From Paenibacillus humicus NBRC 102415 (GTDB taxonomy: Bacteria > Bacillota > Bacilli > Paenibacillales > Paenibacillaceae): a DNA stretch of 64,000 nucleotides. The notes beneath the pieces are model-generated. The model did no database searches. It saw only the letters and a program-made list of their open reading frames with translations, and was not told where the DNA came from. The DNA lies in assembly GCF_004000905.1 (NCBI RefSeq), contig NZ_BIMD01000001.1:62001-126000 (forward strand). The letters are read 5' to 3'. The stretch's first letter is position 1. Each line of letters begins with the position of its first letter. Of this stretch, positions 53,589 through 60,808 are shown one piece after another. Both the position numbers and the translations under genes were made by a program.

Positions 53589-54266
53589 ATGAGCAGAAAA
53601 AATCGTCTTACTCGGAGCTTCTGTGGCAGAAGCAGCGAAATAAGCAGAAAAAATCGTCTTCCTCGGAGCTTCTGGGGCAGAAGCGGCGAAATAAGCAGAA
53701 AAAATCGTCTTCCTCGGAGCTTTTGGGGTAGAAGCAGCCAAATAAACAGAAAAAATCGTCTTCCTCGGAGCTTCTGGGGCAGAAGCAGCCAAATAAGCAG
53801 AAAAAATCGTCTTACTCGAAACTTTTGGGGCAGAAGCGGCCAAATAAGCAGAAAAAATCGTCTTACTCGGAGCTTTTGGGGCAGAAGCAGTCAAATAAGC
53901 AGAAAAAATCGTCTTACTCGGAGCTTTTGGGGCAGAAGCAGCGAAATAAGCAGAAAAAATCGTCTTACTCGGTGTTTCTTGGGCAGAAGAGGCCAAATAA
54001 GCAGAAAAAATCGTCTTACTCGAAACTTTTGGGGCAGAAGAGGCCAAATAAGCAGAAAAAATCGTCTTACTCGGAGCTTTTGGGGCAGAAGCAGTCAAAT
54101 AAGCAGAAAAAATCGTCTTACTCGGAGCTATTGGGGCAGAAGCAGCGAAATAAGCAGAAAAAATCGTCTTCCTCGGTGTTTCTTGGGCAGAAGCAGCGAA
54201 ATAAGCAGAAAAAATCGTCTTACTCGGAGCTTTTGGGGCAGAGGCGTGCTTTTTGCTGCTCGGTGA
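53589..54266 (+). CDS. Hypothetical repeat-encoded basic protein (doubtful)
   Basis: If translated from the ATG at 53589, the array would encode ~225 residues made of a 17-residue repeat of the form SRKNRLTRSFWGRSSEI, very rich in Arg/Ser/Lys. Only AGGT lies upstream as a ribosome site. Unit-to-unit changes alter residues in every open frame rather than being silent, so I consider a non-coding array more likely. An Ala-rich minus-strand frame (53574-54098) is equally open. Confidence 0.15.
   Translation: MSRKNRLTRSFCGRSSEISRKNRLPRSFWGRSGEISRKNRLPRSFWGRSSQINRKNRLPRSFWGRSSQISRKNRLTRNFWGRSGQISRKNRLTRSFWGRSSQISRKNRLTRSFWGRSSEISRKNRLTRCFLGRRGQISRKNRLTRNFWGRRGQISRKNRLTRSFWGRSSQISRKNRLTRSYWGRSSEISRKNRLPRCFLGRSSEISRKNRLTRSFWGRGVLFAAR
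53593..54245. repeat. Array of thirteen 51-bp tandem repeats with 204-bp higher-order periodicity
   Basis: Thirteen units start every 51 bases exactly (53593 to 54205). Each begins GCAGAAAAAATCGTCTT (nearly invariant) and most end AAATAA. Variation is confined to the middle (GGAGCTTTTGG, GAAACTTTTGG, GGTGTTTCTTGG) and to the base groups before AAATAA. Units 5-8 and 9-12 show the same order of variants, so a four-unit (204-bp) block has been duplicated. Most units can form GCTTYT/AGAAGC hairpins around a GGGGC loop. Because 51 is divisible by three, two plus frames and one minus frame stay open, but a convincing start and ribosome site are lacking. Confidence 0.95.
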
Positions 54267-54408
54267 GTCTGTTTCCGAACCCTTTTGGTCCTTCTACACG
54301 TCTGTTTCCAAATAGAGGAGCAAAATGCATAATAGAGGCGCAAATTGCTTTCCAAGCGGCGAAATGAAAAAATGGATGGATATCATGGGGCAGAAAAGGA
54401 GATTGCAA
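54246..54408. other. Spacer with short direct repeats
   Basis: Follows the 51-bp array. TCTGTTTCC occurs near 54266 and 54300; AATAGAGG(A/C)GCAAA occurs near 54311 and 54333. No gene supported; the next ribosome site (AAAGGAG) is at 54395. Confidence 0.5.
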
Positions 54409-55092
54409 ATGGGAGAAACGGCGGTTGTTGCAGGAGGAACCGGTCTCGTCGGCCGCGAGCTGCTCAACCTGCTTCTTGCAGGAGAGCGCTATGCCAACGT
54501 CATTGCGATCGGACGCCGTCCAACGGGCTTGTCGGATCCGAGGCTGGAGGAGAGGGCGATGGAAGGCAGCCAGCCAGAGCAATGTCTCGAAGGCATCCCG
54601 GGTGGCTACGACCTGTTCATCGCCACAGGCACGACAATCAACAAAGCGGGTACGCGTGAAGCGTTTCGGCGGGTGGATTACGAGCTTCCGCTGCGGCTTG
54701 CCGAAATGGCGGCTTCGCAGGGAGCCGGCGCGCTTGTGATCGTATCGTCCATCGGCGCTTCGCCGGACTCCCGGTATTTCTATCTCCGGGTCAAGGGAGA
54801 GCTGGAGCGGCAGCTGGAGAAGCTGAGCCTGCGGCGTCTGATTGTGCTCAGACCTTCCCAGCTGCTCGGGAAGCGCCAGGAGCGGCGGCCGGGCGAGAAA
54901 TGGGCCGCTGCGCTGGCGAAGCCGCTGTCGGGGCTGATGGTCGGCAAGCTGGCCCGCTACCGGCCCGTTCATGCGGCGACGGTTGCGTCCGCCATGCTGG
55001 AGGCGGCGAAGAGGGCTCCCGAGGGAGTGACGGTGGTGGAGTCAGAGCAGATTGCCGCCATCGGCTCGCACGGATGGGGGGCGGACGAATGA
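54409..55092 (+). CDS. NAD(P)H-binding atypical SDR (HTATIP2/YbjT-like)
   Basis: 227 residues. GGTGLVGRELL near the N-terminus is the dinucleotide-binding motif; TGTTINKAGTREAFRRVDYELPLRLAEMA and VSSIGASPDSRYFYLRVKGELE match the HTATIP2-like NAD(P)-binding family (YxxxK equivalent in Y-L-R-V-K). Substrate unknown. The start at 54409 has AAAGGAG 7 bases upstream. Its stop overlaps the next start (ATGA). Confidence 0.85.
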   Translation: MGETAVVAGGTGLVGRELLNLLLAGERYANVIAIGRRPTGLSDPRLEERAMEGSQPEQCLEGIPGGYDLFIATGTTINKAGTREAFRRVDYELPLRLAEMAASQGAGALVIVSSIGASPDSRYFYLRVKGELERQLEKLSLRRLIVLRPSQLLGKRQERRPGEKWAAALAKPLSGLMVGKLARYRPVHAATVASAMLEAAKRAPEGVTVVESEQIAAIGSHGWGADE

Positions 55093-56201
55093 AAGCAATC
55101 CGCAAGGCTGCATTCTGCGCGGCTGCGATCATGCTCGCGGCGTCTCTCTCCGCCTGCAGCGGGAGAGACGACAAAGCCGGCTCGTCAGGAAAGAGCACGG
55201 GCATGGATGCAGCTGCGATCACCCCTTCCTCCTCGCCTGATCACAGCATTGGCGGGCAGGAGCCGACTGAATCGCCATCACCGTCAGCGAGCGCACCAAA
55301 GCCGGCTGAAACGCCATCACCGTCAGCGAGCACGCCAAAGGAGTCTGGATCGCCATCACCGTCAGCGAGCGCGCCAAAGCCGGCTGCGTCCGGAAAACCG
55401 TCCGCTTCGCCGTCGACTAATACCGCGACAGCGGCTCCTGCTCTTGGAGAGAAATCCCTGACCGCCTACTTCGGCTTTGCCGACGAGACGGGAACGAAGC
55501 TGATGATCGTGCCGGATATCCAGGGAGAGATCGATCCGGATGCCCTCTCTTCGATCAAGACCGCAGCGGGAGCAGGCGGCAAGACGCTGCCGGTGGCTTA
55601 TGCGGGAGTGCAGCAAGGAGACGCAAAGGATAACGGCAGGCAGACGGCATCCAACTTTGTCCATATGAAGGGGTACGTGTTTCAGGTTGAACAGGGTACT
55701 GCCCAGCCGAACGCTACCTATTATATGCTGCGCGGCGAGCAAGCACCGGAAGCCTTCTTCCCGGTCGAGGACAGGAAGGCTGCCAAGCCGGACGCCTCTC
55801 TGTTGAAGGCCATTGCCCAAGAGAAGAAACGGAAGGTCGACCAGGCTTGGACGATCGGCCGGATAGACGTGAATGGAAAACCAATGGATCTGCTGCTGAT
55901 CCAGTTCGCGCGGGAGCAAAAAAGCATGCTGGCGAGCCTCGTTCTCGTACCGGAGAAATCGAAACCCCTTTACAAGGACTTCCCGGCGGATTATGATGAA
56001 AATTCTACGTGGACCGTGGACGACGGCGGCACCATGAACCCGGACTCCTTTTCCTTGCGCTTTGCCGCGCGTACCGTAGAAGGCATGATTCTGGGCATGG
56101 AATGGAATGCTGCCGAGGGCAGCAATTCCTTTCTGCTGCAAGCCGATTCCGGCAAGCTGGCCGATCTCGGCATCGGCGGCGGAAGATACATGAGTCCATG
56201 A
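55089..56201 (+). CDS. Secreted lipoprotein with Pro/Ser repeat linker
   Basis: 370 residues. Signal peptide and lipobox L-S-A-C (Cys23). A linker follows containing three 39-bp (13-residue) tandem repeats of the form PSPSASAPKPAET at 55274-55390. The C-terminal ~240-residue domain is of unknown function (YFGFADETGTKLMIVPDIQGEI opening). Translationally coupled to the upstream Rossmann protein. Outer-surface anchored. Confidence 0.8.
   Translation: MKAIRKAAFCAAAIMLAASLSACSGRDDKAGSSGKSTGMDAAAITPSSSPDHSIGGQEPTESPSPSASAPKPAETPSPSASTPKESGSPSPSASAPKPAASGKPSASPSTNTATAAPALGEKSLTAYFGFADETGTKLMIVPDIQGEIDPDALSSIKTAAGAGGKTLPVAYAGVQQGDAKDNGRQTASNFVHMKGYVFQVEQGTAQPNATYYMLRGEQAPEAFFPVEDRKAAKPDASLLKAIAQEKKRKVDQAWTIGRIDVNGKPMDLLLIQFAREQKSMLASLVLVPEKSKPLYKDFPADYDENSTWTVDDGGTMNPDSFSLRFAARTVEGMILGMEWNAAEGSNSFLLQADSGKLADLGIGGGRYMSP
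55274..55390 (+). repeat. Three 39-bp in-frame tandem repeats
   Basis: Units start at 55274, 55313 and 55352 (GCCATCACCGTCAGCGAGC core) and encode the Pro/Ser/Ala linker of the lipoprotein. Confidence 0.85.
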
Positions 56202-56256
56202 CGGGGCATGAAGCTGCCCCGCAGAAATCTAGAACCAAGCGGAGGCTGCAGCGCAT

Positions 56257-58179
56257 TTGACCCCATATCCTTTCGAATTTGATCCGACCCGTCCCTTCAT
56301 CGAGCAAGCCAGCGACTGGATCTCGGATGTTTTCTACGATATTCTGCCTGAAGCCGGCTTTGAAGTCCGCGATGAGCAGATTTACATGGCTTTCCAGCTG
56401 GAACGGGCCTATAAGGAAAAGAAAACGCTGTTCGCCGAGGCCGGCGTCGGCACCGGTAAAACACTCGTCTACCTGCTCTATGCCGTCGCATATGCCCGGT
56501 ATACCCGCCGGCCGGCCGTCATCGCCTGCGCCGACGAATCGCTGATCGAGCAGCTGACGAAGGCGGAAGGCGACATCGCCAAGCTGGCGGCTTACCTGGA
56601 CCTGAAGGTGGATGCCCGGATGGCGAAGTCGCAAAGCCAGTATCTGTGCCTGAACAAGCTCGATGACGTGCGGGGCGACGAGAGCTATGATGCAATCTAC
56701 GAGACGCTTCCCGAGTTCGTGCGCAAGCCCGATACGCTGCAGTCCTTTCATCCGTACGGCAGCCGCAAGGATTATGCCGGGCTTGACGACGCCCGCTGGT
56801 CGAAGATCGGCTGGGACGTGTTCCAGGACTGCTTCGTCTGCCCGCAGCGACATCGCTGCGGCATGACGCTGTCGCGCGACCATTACCGGAAGTCGCCGGA
56901 TCTCATTATCTGCTCCCATGATTTCTACATGGAGCATGTGTGGACGGCCGAGGCGCGCAAGCGGGAAGGCCAGCTGCCGCTGCTGCCCGAGCACAGCTCG
57001 GTCGTTTTCGACGAAGGCCATCTGCTGGAGACGGCCGCTCAGAACGCATTGACCTACAAGCTCCAGCACTCGGTATTTGAATCCATCATCAGCCGCCTGC
57101 TGCAGAACGACATCCGCGAAACGCTCGCCTATGCGATCGAGGACGCCATAAGCCGCAGCGAGGAGCTGTTCCGGCGCCTGCAGGAGGCCAGCCGTCCTGT
57201 GGAAGGCTCCGAAAGACTGGAGTTCGAGCCGACGCCTGGACTTCTGCGGGAAATCCGCGCTTTCCGCTCCTTGCTGGAGGAGATCGAGGAGCAGCTCGTA
57301 TTCGAGAGCGGCTTGTTCACCCTGGACGGCTATCACCTTACTATCGTGGAAGAGCATCTCGATATGATCGGCACTGCCCTGGCGCTGTTCGAGAAGCCCG
57401 ATGGGCTCATCACCTGGCTGCTGCCGGATCCGGATGGCTTGACGCTGGTCATGATGCCGAGGCTGGTCAAGGAAGTGCTTCGGGAGCGGGTATTCGCCAA
57501 ATCGATGCCGATCATCTTCTCTTCGGCTACGCTGTCGGCCGGAGGCTCCTTCCACTATGCGGCCGATACGCTTGGAATCGAGGAGTTCTTGAGCTTCAGC
57601 ACTCCGTCTCCGTACGATTACGCTTCCCAGATGCGGATTCATCTCGATCCTGCCGCGGCAGCGGAGGACAAGAGGCGGCGCACGGTCGAAGCGCTCCGCC
57701 ACAGCGGAGGAAGGGCTCTCCTTCTCTTCCCGTCCCGCAAGCAGCTGGAGTCGTTCCGCGACTGGGCTGCCGTAGCGCCCGAGATGAAGGAATACCGGCT
57801 TCACTTTGAAGGCACGGCAGAAATAAGCAGCCTGATCGCGGCTTTCCAGCAAGACGAGGAAAGCGTCCTGTGCGCTCATACTCTATGGGAAGGACTCGAT
57901 GTGCCGGGTCCGTCGCTGTCGCTCGTCGTCGTCTGGGATCTGCCTTGGCCGCCGCGGGATCCGGTCTTCAACGCCAGGCGCCAAGCGGCGGCGAGCGCCT
58001 TCGGGGAAATCGAGGTTCCGTTCATGCAGCTGAGGCTGAGGCAAGGGGTCGGGAGGCTGATCCGATCGCGCGGAGACAGCGGGGACGTCGTCATCCTGTC
58101 CTCGCAGCTGCTTGACAGCCAAGTACGGGAAGCCGTCGTATCGGTACTGCCCGAAGGAACGTTACAGGAGGAGAATTGA
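56257..58179 (+). CDS. DinG/XPD-family Fe-S DNA helicase
   Basis: 640 residues. Walker A is AGVGTGKT (~62-69) and the DEAH-like box is DEGH (252-255). Four cysteines between them (C131, C192, C195, C201) can hold the [4Fe-4S] cluster of this family. The C-terminal helicase motifs include SSATLSAGG, LLLFPSRKQLE, TLWEGLDVPG and QGVGRLIRS. A 5'-3' helicase for repair of unusual structures. The start is TTG, 12 bases after CGGAGG. Confidence 0.88.
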   Translation: MTPYPFEFDPTRPFIEQASDWISDVFYDILPEAGFEVRDEQIYMAFQLERAYKEKKTLFAEAGVGTGKTLVYLLYAVAYARYTRRPAVIACADESLIEQLTKAEGDIAKLAAYLDLKVDARMAKSQSQYLCLNKLDDVRGDESYDAIYETLPEFVRKPDTLQSFHPYGSRKDYAGLDDARWSKIGWDVFQDCFVCPQRHRCGMTLSRDHYRKSPDLIICSHDFYMEHVWTAEARKREGQLPLLPEHSSVVFDEGHLLETAAQNALTYKLQHSVFESIISRLLQNDIRETLAYAIEDAISRSEELFRRLQEASRPVEGSERLEFEPTPGLLREIRAFRSLLEEIEEQLVFESGLFTLDGYHLTIVEEHLDMIGTALALFEKPDGLITWLLPDPDGLTLVMMPRLVKEVLRERVFAKSMPIIFSSATLSAGGSFHYAADTLGIEEFLSFSTPSPYDYASQMRIHLDPAAAAEDKRRRTVEALRHSGGRALLLFPSRKQLESFRDWAAVAPEMKEYRLHFEGTAEISSLIAAFQQDEESVLCAHTLWEGLDVPGPSLSLVVVWDLPWPPRDPVFNARRQAAASAFGEIEVPFMQLRLRQGVGRLIRSRGDSGDVVILSSQLLDSQVREAVVSVLPEGTLQEEN

Positions 58180-58180
58180 G

Positions 58181-58480
58181 ATGGAAATTACGGAATACAG
58201 CGTGGAGAAAATCAAGGATCCATTCGGCATTCTAGACGGACAGCGGTATGAATACCTGCTTCAGATCGAGGTGGATGAAGAGGACGAGCTGTACTCGCCG
58301 AGCGGCCTGTACGTGCGCGCTGTATACAAGCAAGAAGGAGCGGGAGGCTCCATCATCCGCCACGAGATCCGCGAGCGGGGCAGCGACCGGCTGCTGGACT
58401 TCGGGCTTGAGGATGAAGAGCTCGCCGAATTGGAGACGTTCTGCAAGGAACATATCGCCGACTCGGAAGCAAACGGATAA
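58181..58480 (+). CDS. Small conserved protein, DUF6509-like
   Basis: 99 residues, acidic, beginning MEITEYSVEKIKDPFGILDG and containing EVDEEDELYSPSGLYVRA, which I recall as the DUF6509 pattern of bacilli. Function unknown. The start follows the helicase stop immediately, with AGGAGGAG upstream; cotranscribed with it. Confidence 0.75.
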   Translation: MEITEYSVEKIKDPFGILDGQRYEYLLQIEVDEEDELYSPSGLYVRAVYKQEGAGGSIIRHEIRERGSDRLLDFGLEDEELAELETFCKEHIADSEANG

Positions 58481-58487
58481 TCAGGCA

Positions 58488-58519
58488 AGAGCCCGCGGCT
58501 GCTGGACAGCGCGGGCTCT
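58488..58519 (+). terminator. Weak terminator-like hairpin
   Basis: A 10-bp stem AGAGCCCGCG / CGCGGGCTCT without a T run. Confidence 0.4.
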
Positions 58520-58544
58520 AGTTCTACTTATGGGGGAGAGACAT

Positions 58545-58880
58545 ATGCAGCCTTTTACGGAAAAAGTGATCCGGGTCGTCGGCGCCATCCCGGAAGGCAA
58601 GGTCATGACCTACGGCTCGGTCGCTGCAGCGGCCGGAAGCCCTCGCGCCGCGCGCCAGGTCGTCCGCATCCTCCATTCCATGGGGGAGAAGTACGGGCTG
58701 CCCTGGCATCGGGTCGTCAACGCGGCAGGCTCCGTGTCGCTGCCGGGCGATGCCGGCGAGCTTCAAAGGGCATTGCTGGCCGCGGAAGGCATCGAAGAAG
58801 GCTCCCGCGGAGCGATCGATCTCGACCGGCATCGGCATGAACCGGATGCAGAGCAGGCCGGCGGCGAAGCCGGGCATTAA
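58545..58880 (+). CDS. Alkyltransferase-like (ATL) DNA-binding protein
   Basis: 111 residues of the Ogt/MGMT C-terminal domain. The active-site PCHRV is PWHRV here (W54), the defining change of ATL proteins, which bind O6-alkylguanine and flag it for excision repair instead of removing the alkyl group. The helix ARQVVRILHSM and the GKVMTYGSVAAAAG start are standard. GGGGGAGAG precedes the ATG. Its stop overlaps that of the convergent transporter by 3-4 bases. Confidence 0.9.
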   Translation: MQPFTEKVIRVVGAIPEGKVMTYGSVAAAAGSPRAARQVVRILHSMGEKYGLPWHRVVNAAGSVSLPGDAGELQRALLAAEGIEEGSRGAIDLDRHRHEPDAEQAGGEAGH

Positions 58881-59857
58881 GCGGCGGGCTGCTCCGCTGC
58901 GGCTCTCGACGTGCTGCGGCTGAGCATGACGAGCACGCCCCAGATAAGCAGGAAGCCGATCAGCTCATGAATCTTGAGCACGGATCCAAAAGCGATCCAG
59001 TTGATCAGGACGCCGACGGCAGGGAAGGCGAGCTCGGCCAGCGTGGCGATGGAAGCCTTCGTCGAGGAAAGCCCTTTATAATAGAGCAGCATGCTCAGAA
59101 GGCCGGGAATGAAAGCCTGGAAAAGCAGGTTCACGATCAGGACGGCCGCTGCGCCTGTGCTTCCCAGATGCTTCCAGGAGTCTCCGGCGGCCAGCAGCAG
59201 AACGCCCAGCAGCGGGATGGCGAGCAGGAAGCGGAGCGAAGTGACGATATGGAAGCCCAGCTTCTTCTGCAGCAGGTATTTGCCCATGACGGTCGATCCG
59301 CCCCACAGGAAAGCGGCGCCGATCGAGTACAGCGCGGCCTGGGAGCCGAGATCGTGCAAGCCGAGCTGCGGACCATGGAAGCCGAATGTAAGCAGGTATG
59401 TTCCGGCGAGCGCGACGAGCAGATACCAGGAGAAGCGGGCTGGGAAAGATTCCTTGAGCATGAAGCGGGCGAGAATGATGGCCAGCAGCGGCTGCAGCTT
59501 CTGCAGCAGCAGGACGGCGTTGAAGTTGCCCATCGTGAACGCGGACGTGAACAGCACCGTGGCGATGGCGGAGCCGCCCCAGGAAACGAAGAACAGGGCT
59601 CCGACGACGCCGAGGGTGAGCTTGCCGGTGAGCTGATGACGGTAATGGATAAGGACCGGTACGGCATACAGAGCGAGGAGAAGATGCTCCAGGAAAACGA
59701 TCTGCGGAGACGTGAAGGTTTTCAGAAGCAGGATGCGGAAAAGGGGATCGACTCCCCAGAGCGTCGCGCCGAGAACGACGTACCAAATGCCGCGGCTGGG
59801 GGTAAACAGGCCTTTGTCCGCGCTGAGCGGACGGTCAAGCGTAGCTGTGTCTTTCAA
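58877..59857 (-). CDS. EamA family transporter under FMN riboswitch control (candidate flavin transporter)
   Basis: About 326 residues, ten membrane helices in two EamA repeats (LLQKLQPLLAIILARFMLKE and ATLAELAFPAVGVLINW mark the ends). The start is most likely the TTG at 59857, 8 bases after GGAGG. An ATG at 59908 lies in the riboswitch expression hairpin; still longer frames run into the aptamer. The upstream FMN riboswitch makes a riboflavin/flavin role likely, comparable with the ImpX/RibN transporters of this superfamily. Confidence 0.85.
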   Translation of the reverse strand: MKDTATLDRPLSADKGLFTPSRGIWYVVLGATLWGVDPLFRILLLKTFTSPQIVFLEHLLLALYAVPVLIHYRHQLTGKLTLGVVGALFFVSWGGSAIATVLFTSAFTMGNFNAVLLLQKLQPLLAIILARFMLKESFPARFSWYLLVALAGTYLLTFGFHGPQLGLHDLGSQAALYSIGAAFLWGGSTVMGKYLLQKKLGFHIVTSLRFLLAIPLLGVLLLAAGDSWKHLGSTGAAAVLIVNLLFQAFIPGLLSMLLYYKGLSSTKASIATLAELAFPAVGVLINWIAFGSVLKIHELIGFLLIWGVLVMLSRSTSRAAAEQPAA

Positions 59858-59910
59858 TTCAACAACCTCCAGTGGCGGGTTTTTGAATTGAACCTCGTAG
59901 AAGCTCATAA

Positions 59911-59937
59911 CCCCCGCCGAAAGACAAATGGCGGGGG
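59911..59937 (-). promoter_or_regulatory. Expression-platform hairpin of the FMN riboswitch
   Basis: An 8-bp C5GCC/GGCG5 stem 48 bases after the aptamer with no T run; it may act on translation initiation or as a terminator variant. Confidence 0.5.
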
Positions 59938-59984
59938 CACGAAATAATACGCCTCGCCAAAATCGTGGCACGAAGCGCATTAAA

Positions 59985-60128
59985 CCTTCTCTCATCCGGA
60001 CTGTCACCGTCGGCCTTGGATTCTCACCAAGTCAGTCCCGGATCCGCATTCGCAGTTCCGGGAGTCGCGGGCTTCGGCGCGCATTCGCGCCGTCACCGCC
60101 GGTAGGGAATTGCACCCTGCCCCGAAGG
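59985..60128 (-). ncRNA. FMN riboswitch (RFN element)
   Basis: 144 bases on the minus strand with the full RFN layout. P1 is CCTTC/GAAGG. The invariant blocks are GGGGCAGGGTG, AATTCCC-TACCGGCGGTGA, AGCCCGCGA, GGATCCGGGACTGACT, GGTGAGAATCC and GACAGTCCGGATGAGAG (each written with a few bases of context). It binds FMN and normally represses. Confidence 0.97.
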
Positions 60129-60147
60129 TTCATATTCAGTTGCGTGA

Positions 60148-60156
60148 ATTATATCA
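60148..60156 (-). promoter_or_regulatory. Extended -10 promoter of the FMN-riboswitch transcript
   Basis: Minus-strand TGA-TATAAT; initiation expected ~13 bases before the aptamer. Confidence 0.6.
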
Positions 60157-60265
60157 CAAGGCGACAGCACTCGACAAGAAAAGTTCATGGTTGCAGGGAG
60201 CAGCAGCGCATCTCCCCAGGTATAATAAGGAGGACAAGCGCAACAGGGAAAGGAGAATACTGGTC

Positions 60266-60652
60266 ATGAAGAAATGGACATTCGCGGCGATCGCGGTTCT
60301 CATGCTTCTGGTCGCGGCGGGCTGCGGATCTTCCGGCAACGCGCCTTATCAGGATGAGTCGGCGGTCAAGGTCGCGATTACGAGCGACCCGGCAGCCGTG
60401 GCCGGAACGCCGCTGCAGCTGACGGCGGCTATCGAGGGACTGGTTACGGAAGAGAACCTCAAAATCGACTTCGACATCCGGGAAGAAACGGAGCAGGAGC
60501 TCCCTATTTTGATCACTTCCAAGAAGAAAGCCCAGGGACAGTATGAGGTCACGCATACGTTCGATAAGCCGGGCAAATACGTCATCTACATCCATATCTA
60601 TTCCGGAGACGATCTCCATATCATCAAGCGCAGCACGTTCGACGTCGCTTGA
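60266..60652 (+). CDS. YtkA/FixH-like lipoprotein
   Basis: 128 residues. Lipobox A-A-G-C (Cys20). The mature part is an immunoglobulin-like beta domain: AVKVAITSDPAAVAGTPLQLTAAIEG early and THTFDKPGKYVIYIHIYSGDDLHIIKRSTFDV at the end, the YtkA-like pattern with an H-I-Y/H pair that could bind copper. The role is unknown; relatives are linked to copper or respiratory oxidases. The start at 60266 has GAAAGGAG upstream and TATAAT at 60221-60226. Confidence 0.82.
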   Translation: MKKWTFAAIAVLMLLVAAGCGSSGNAPYQDESAVKVAITSDPAAVAGTPLQLTAAIEGLVTEENLKIDFDIREETEQELPILITSKKKAQGQYEVTHTFDKPGKYVIYIHIYSGDDLHIIKRSTFDVA

Positions 60653-60667
60653 TCCGGAAGCCGGTCA

Positions 60668-60703
60668 AGGGCTGTCCCCAACGGGGGACAGCCCTTTTTT
60701 TCT
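60668..60703 (+). terminator. Intrinsic terminator after the YtkA-like gene
   Basis: A 12-bp stem (60668-60679 with 60684-60695) ending in seven T. Confidence 0.92.
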
Positions 60704-60808
60704 TGTTCGCTTTAAGGCGCGGGGCAGACCTGTCGATCTCGAGGCTTGGGTGACTGCTGTCCATCGAACCGCATAGGGACGGAAGGCGGCCTCGGCCGGC
60801 ATCGGTAT

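Noticed and set aside
53574-54098. Minus-strand Ala-rich frame across the 51-bp array
   Set aside because: Open only because the period is a multiple of three and one repeat frame lacks stops; no start region outside the repeats and no ribosome site.
53593-54245. CRISPR array
   Set aside because: Units are contiguous and nearly identical over 51 bases with no unique spacers, and no cas genes are near.
59858-60007. Extension of the EamA transporter to an ATG at 60007
   Set aside because: That start lies inside the FMN aptamer; TTG 59857 follows a good GGAGG.
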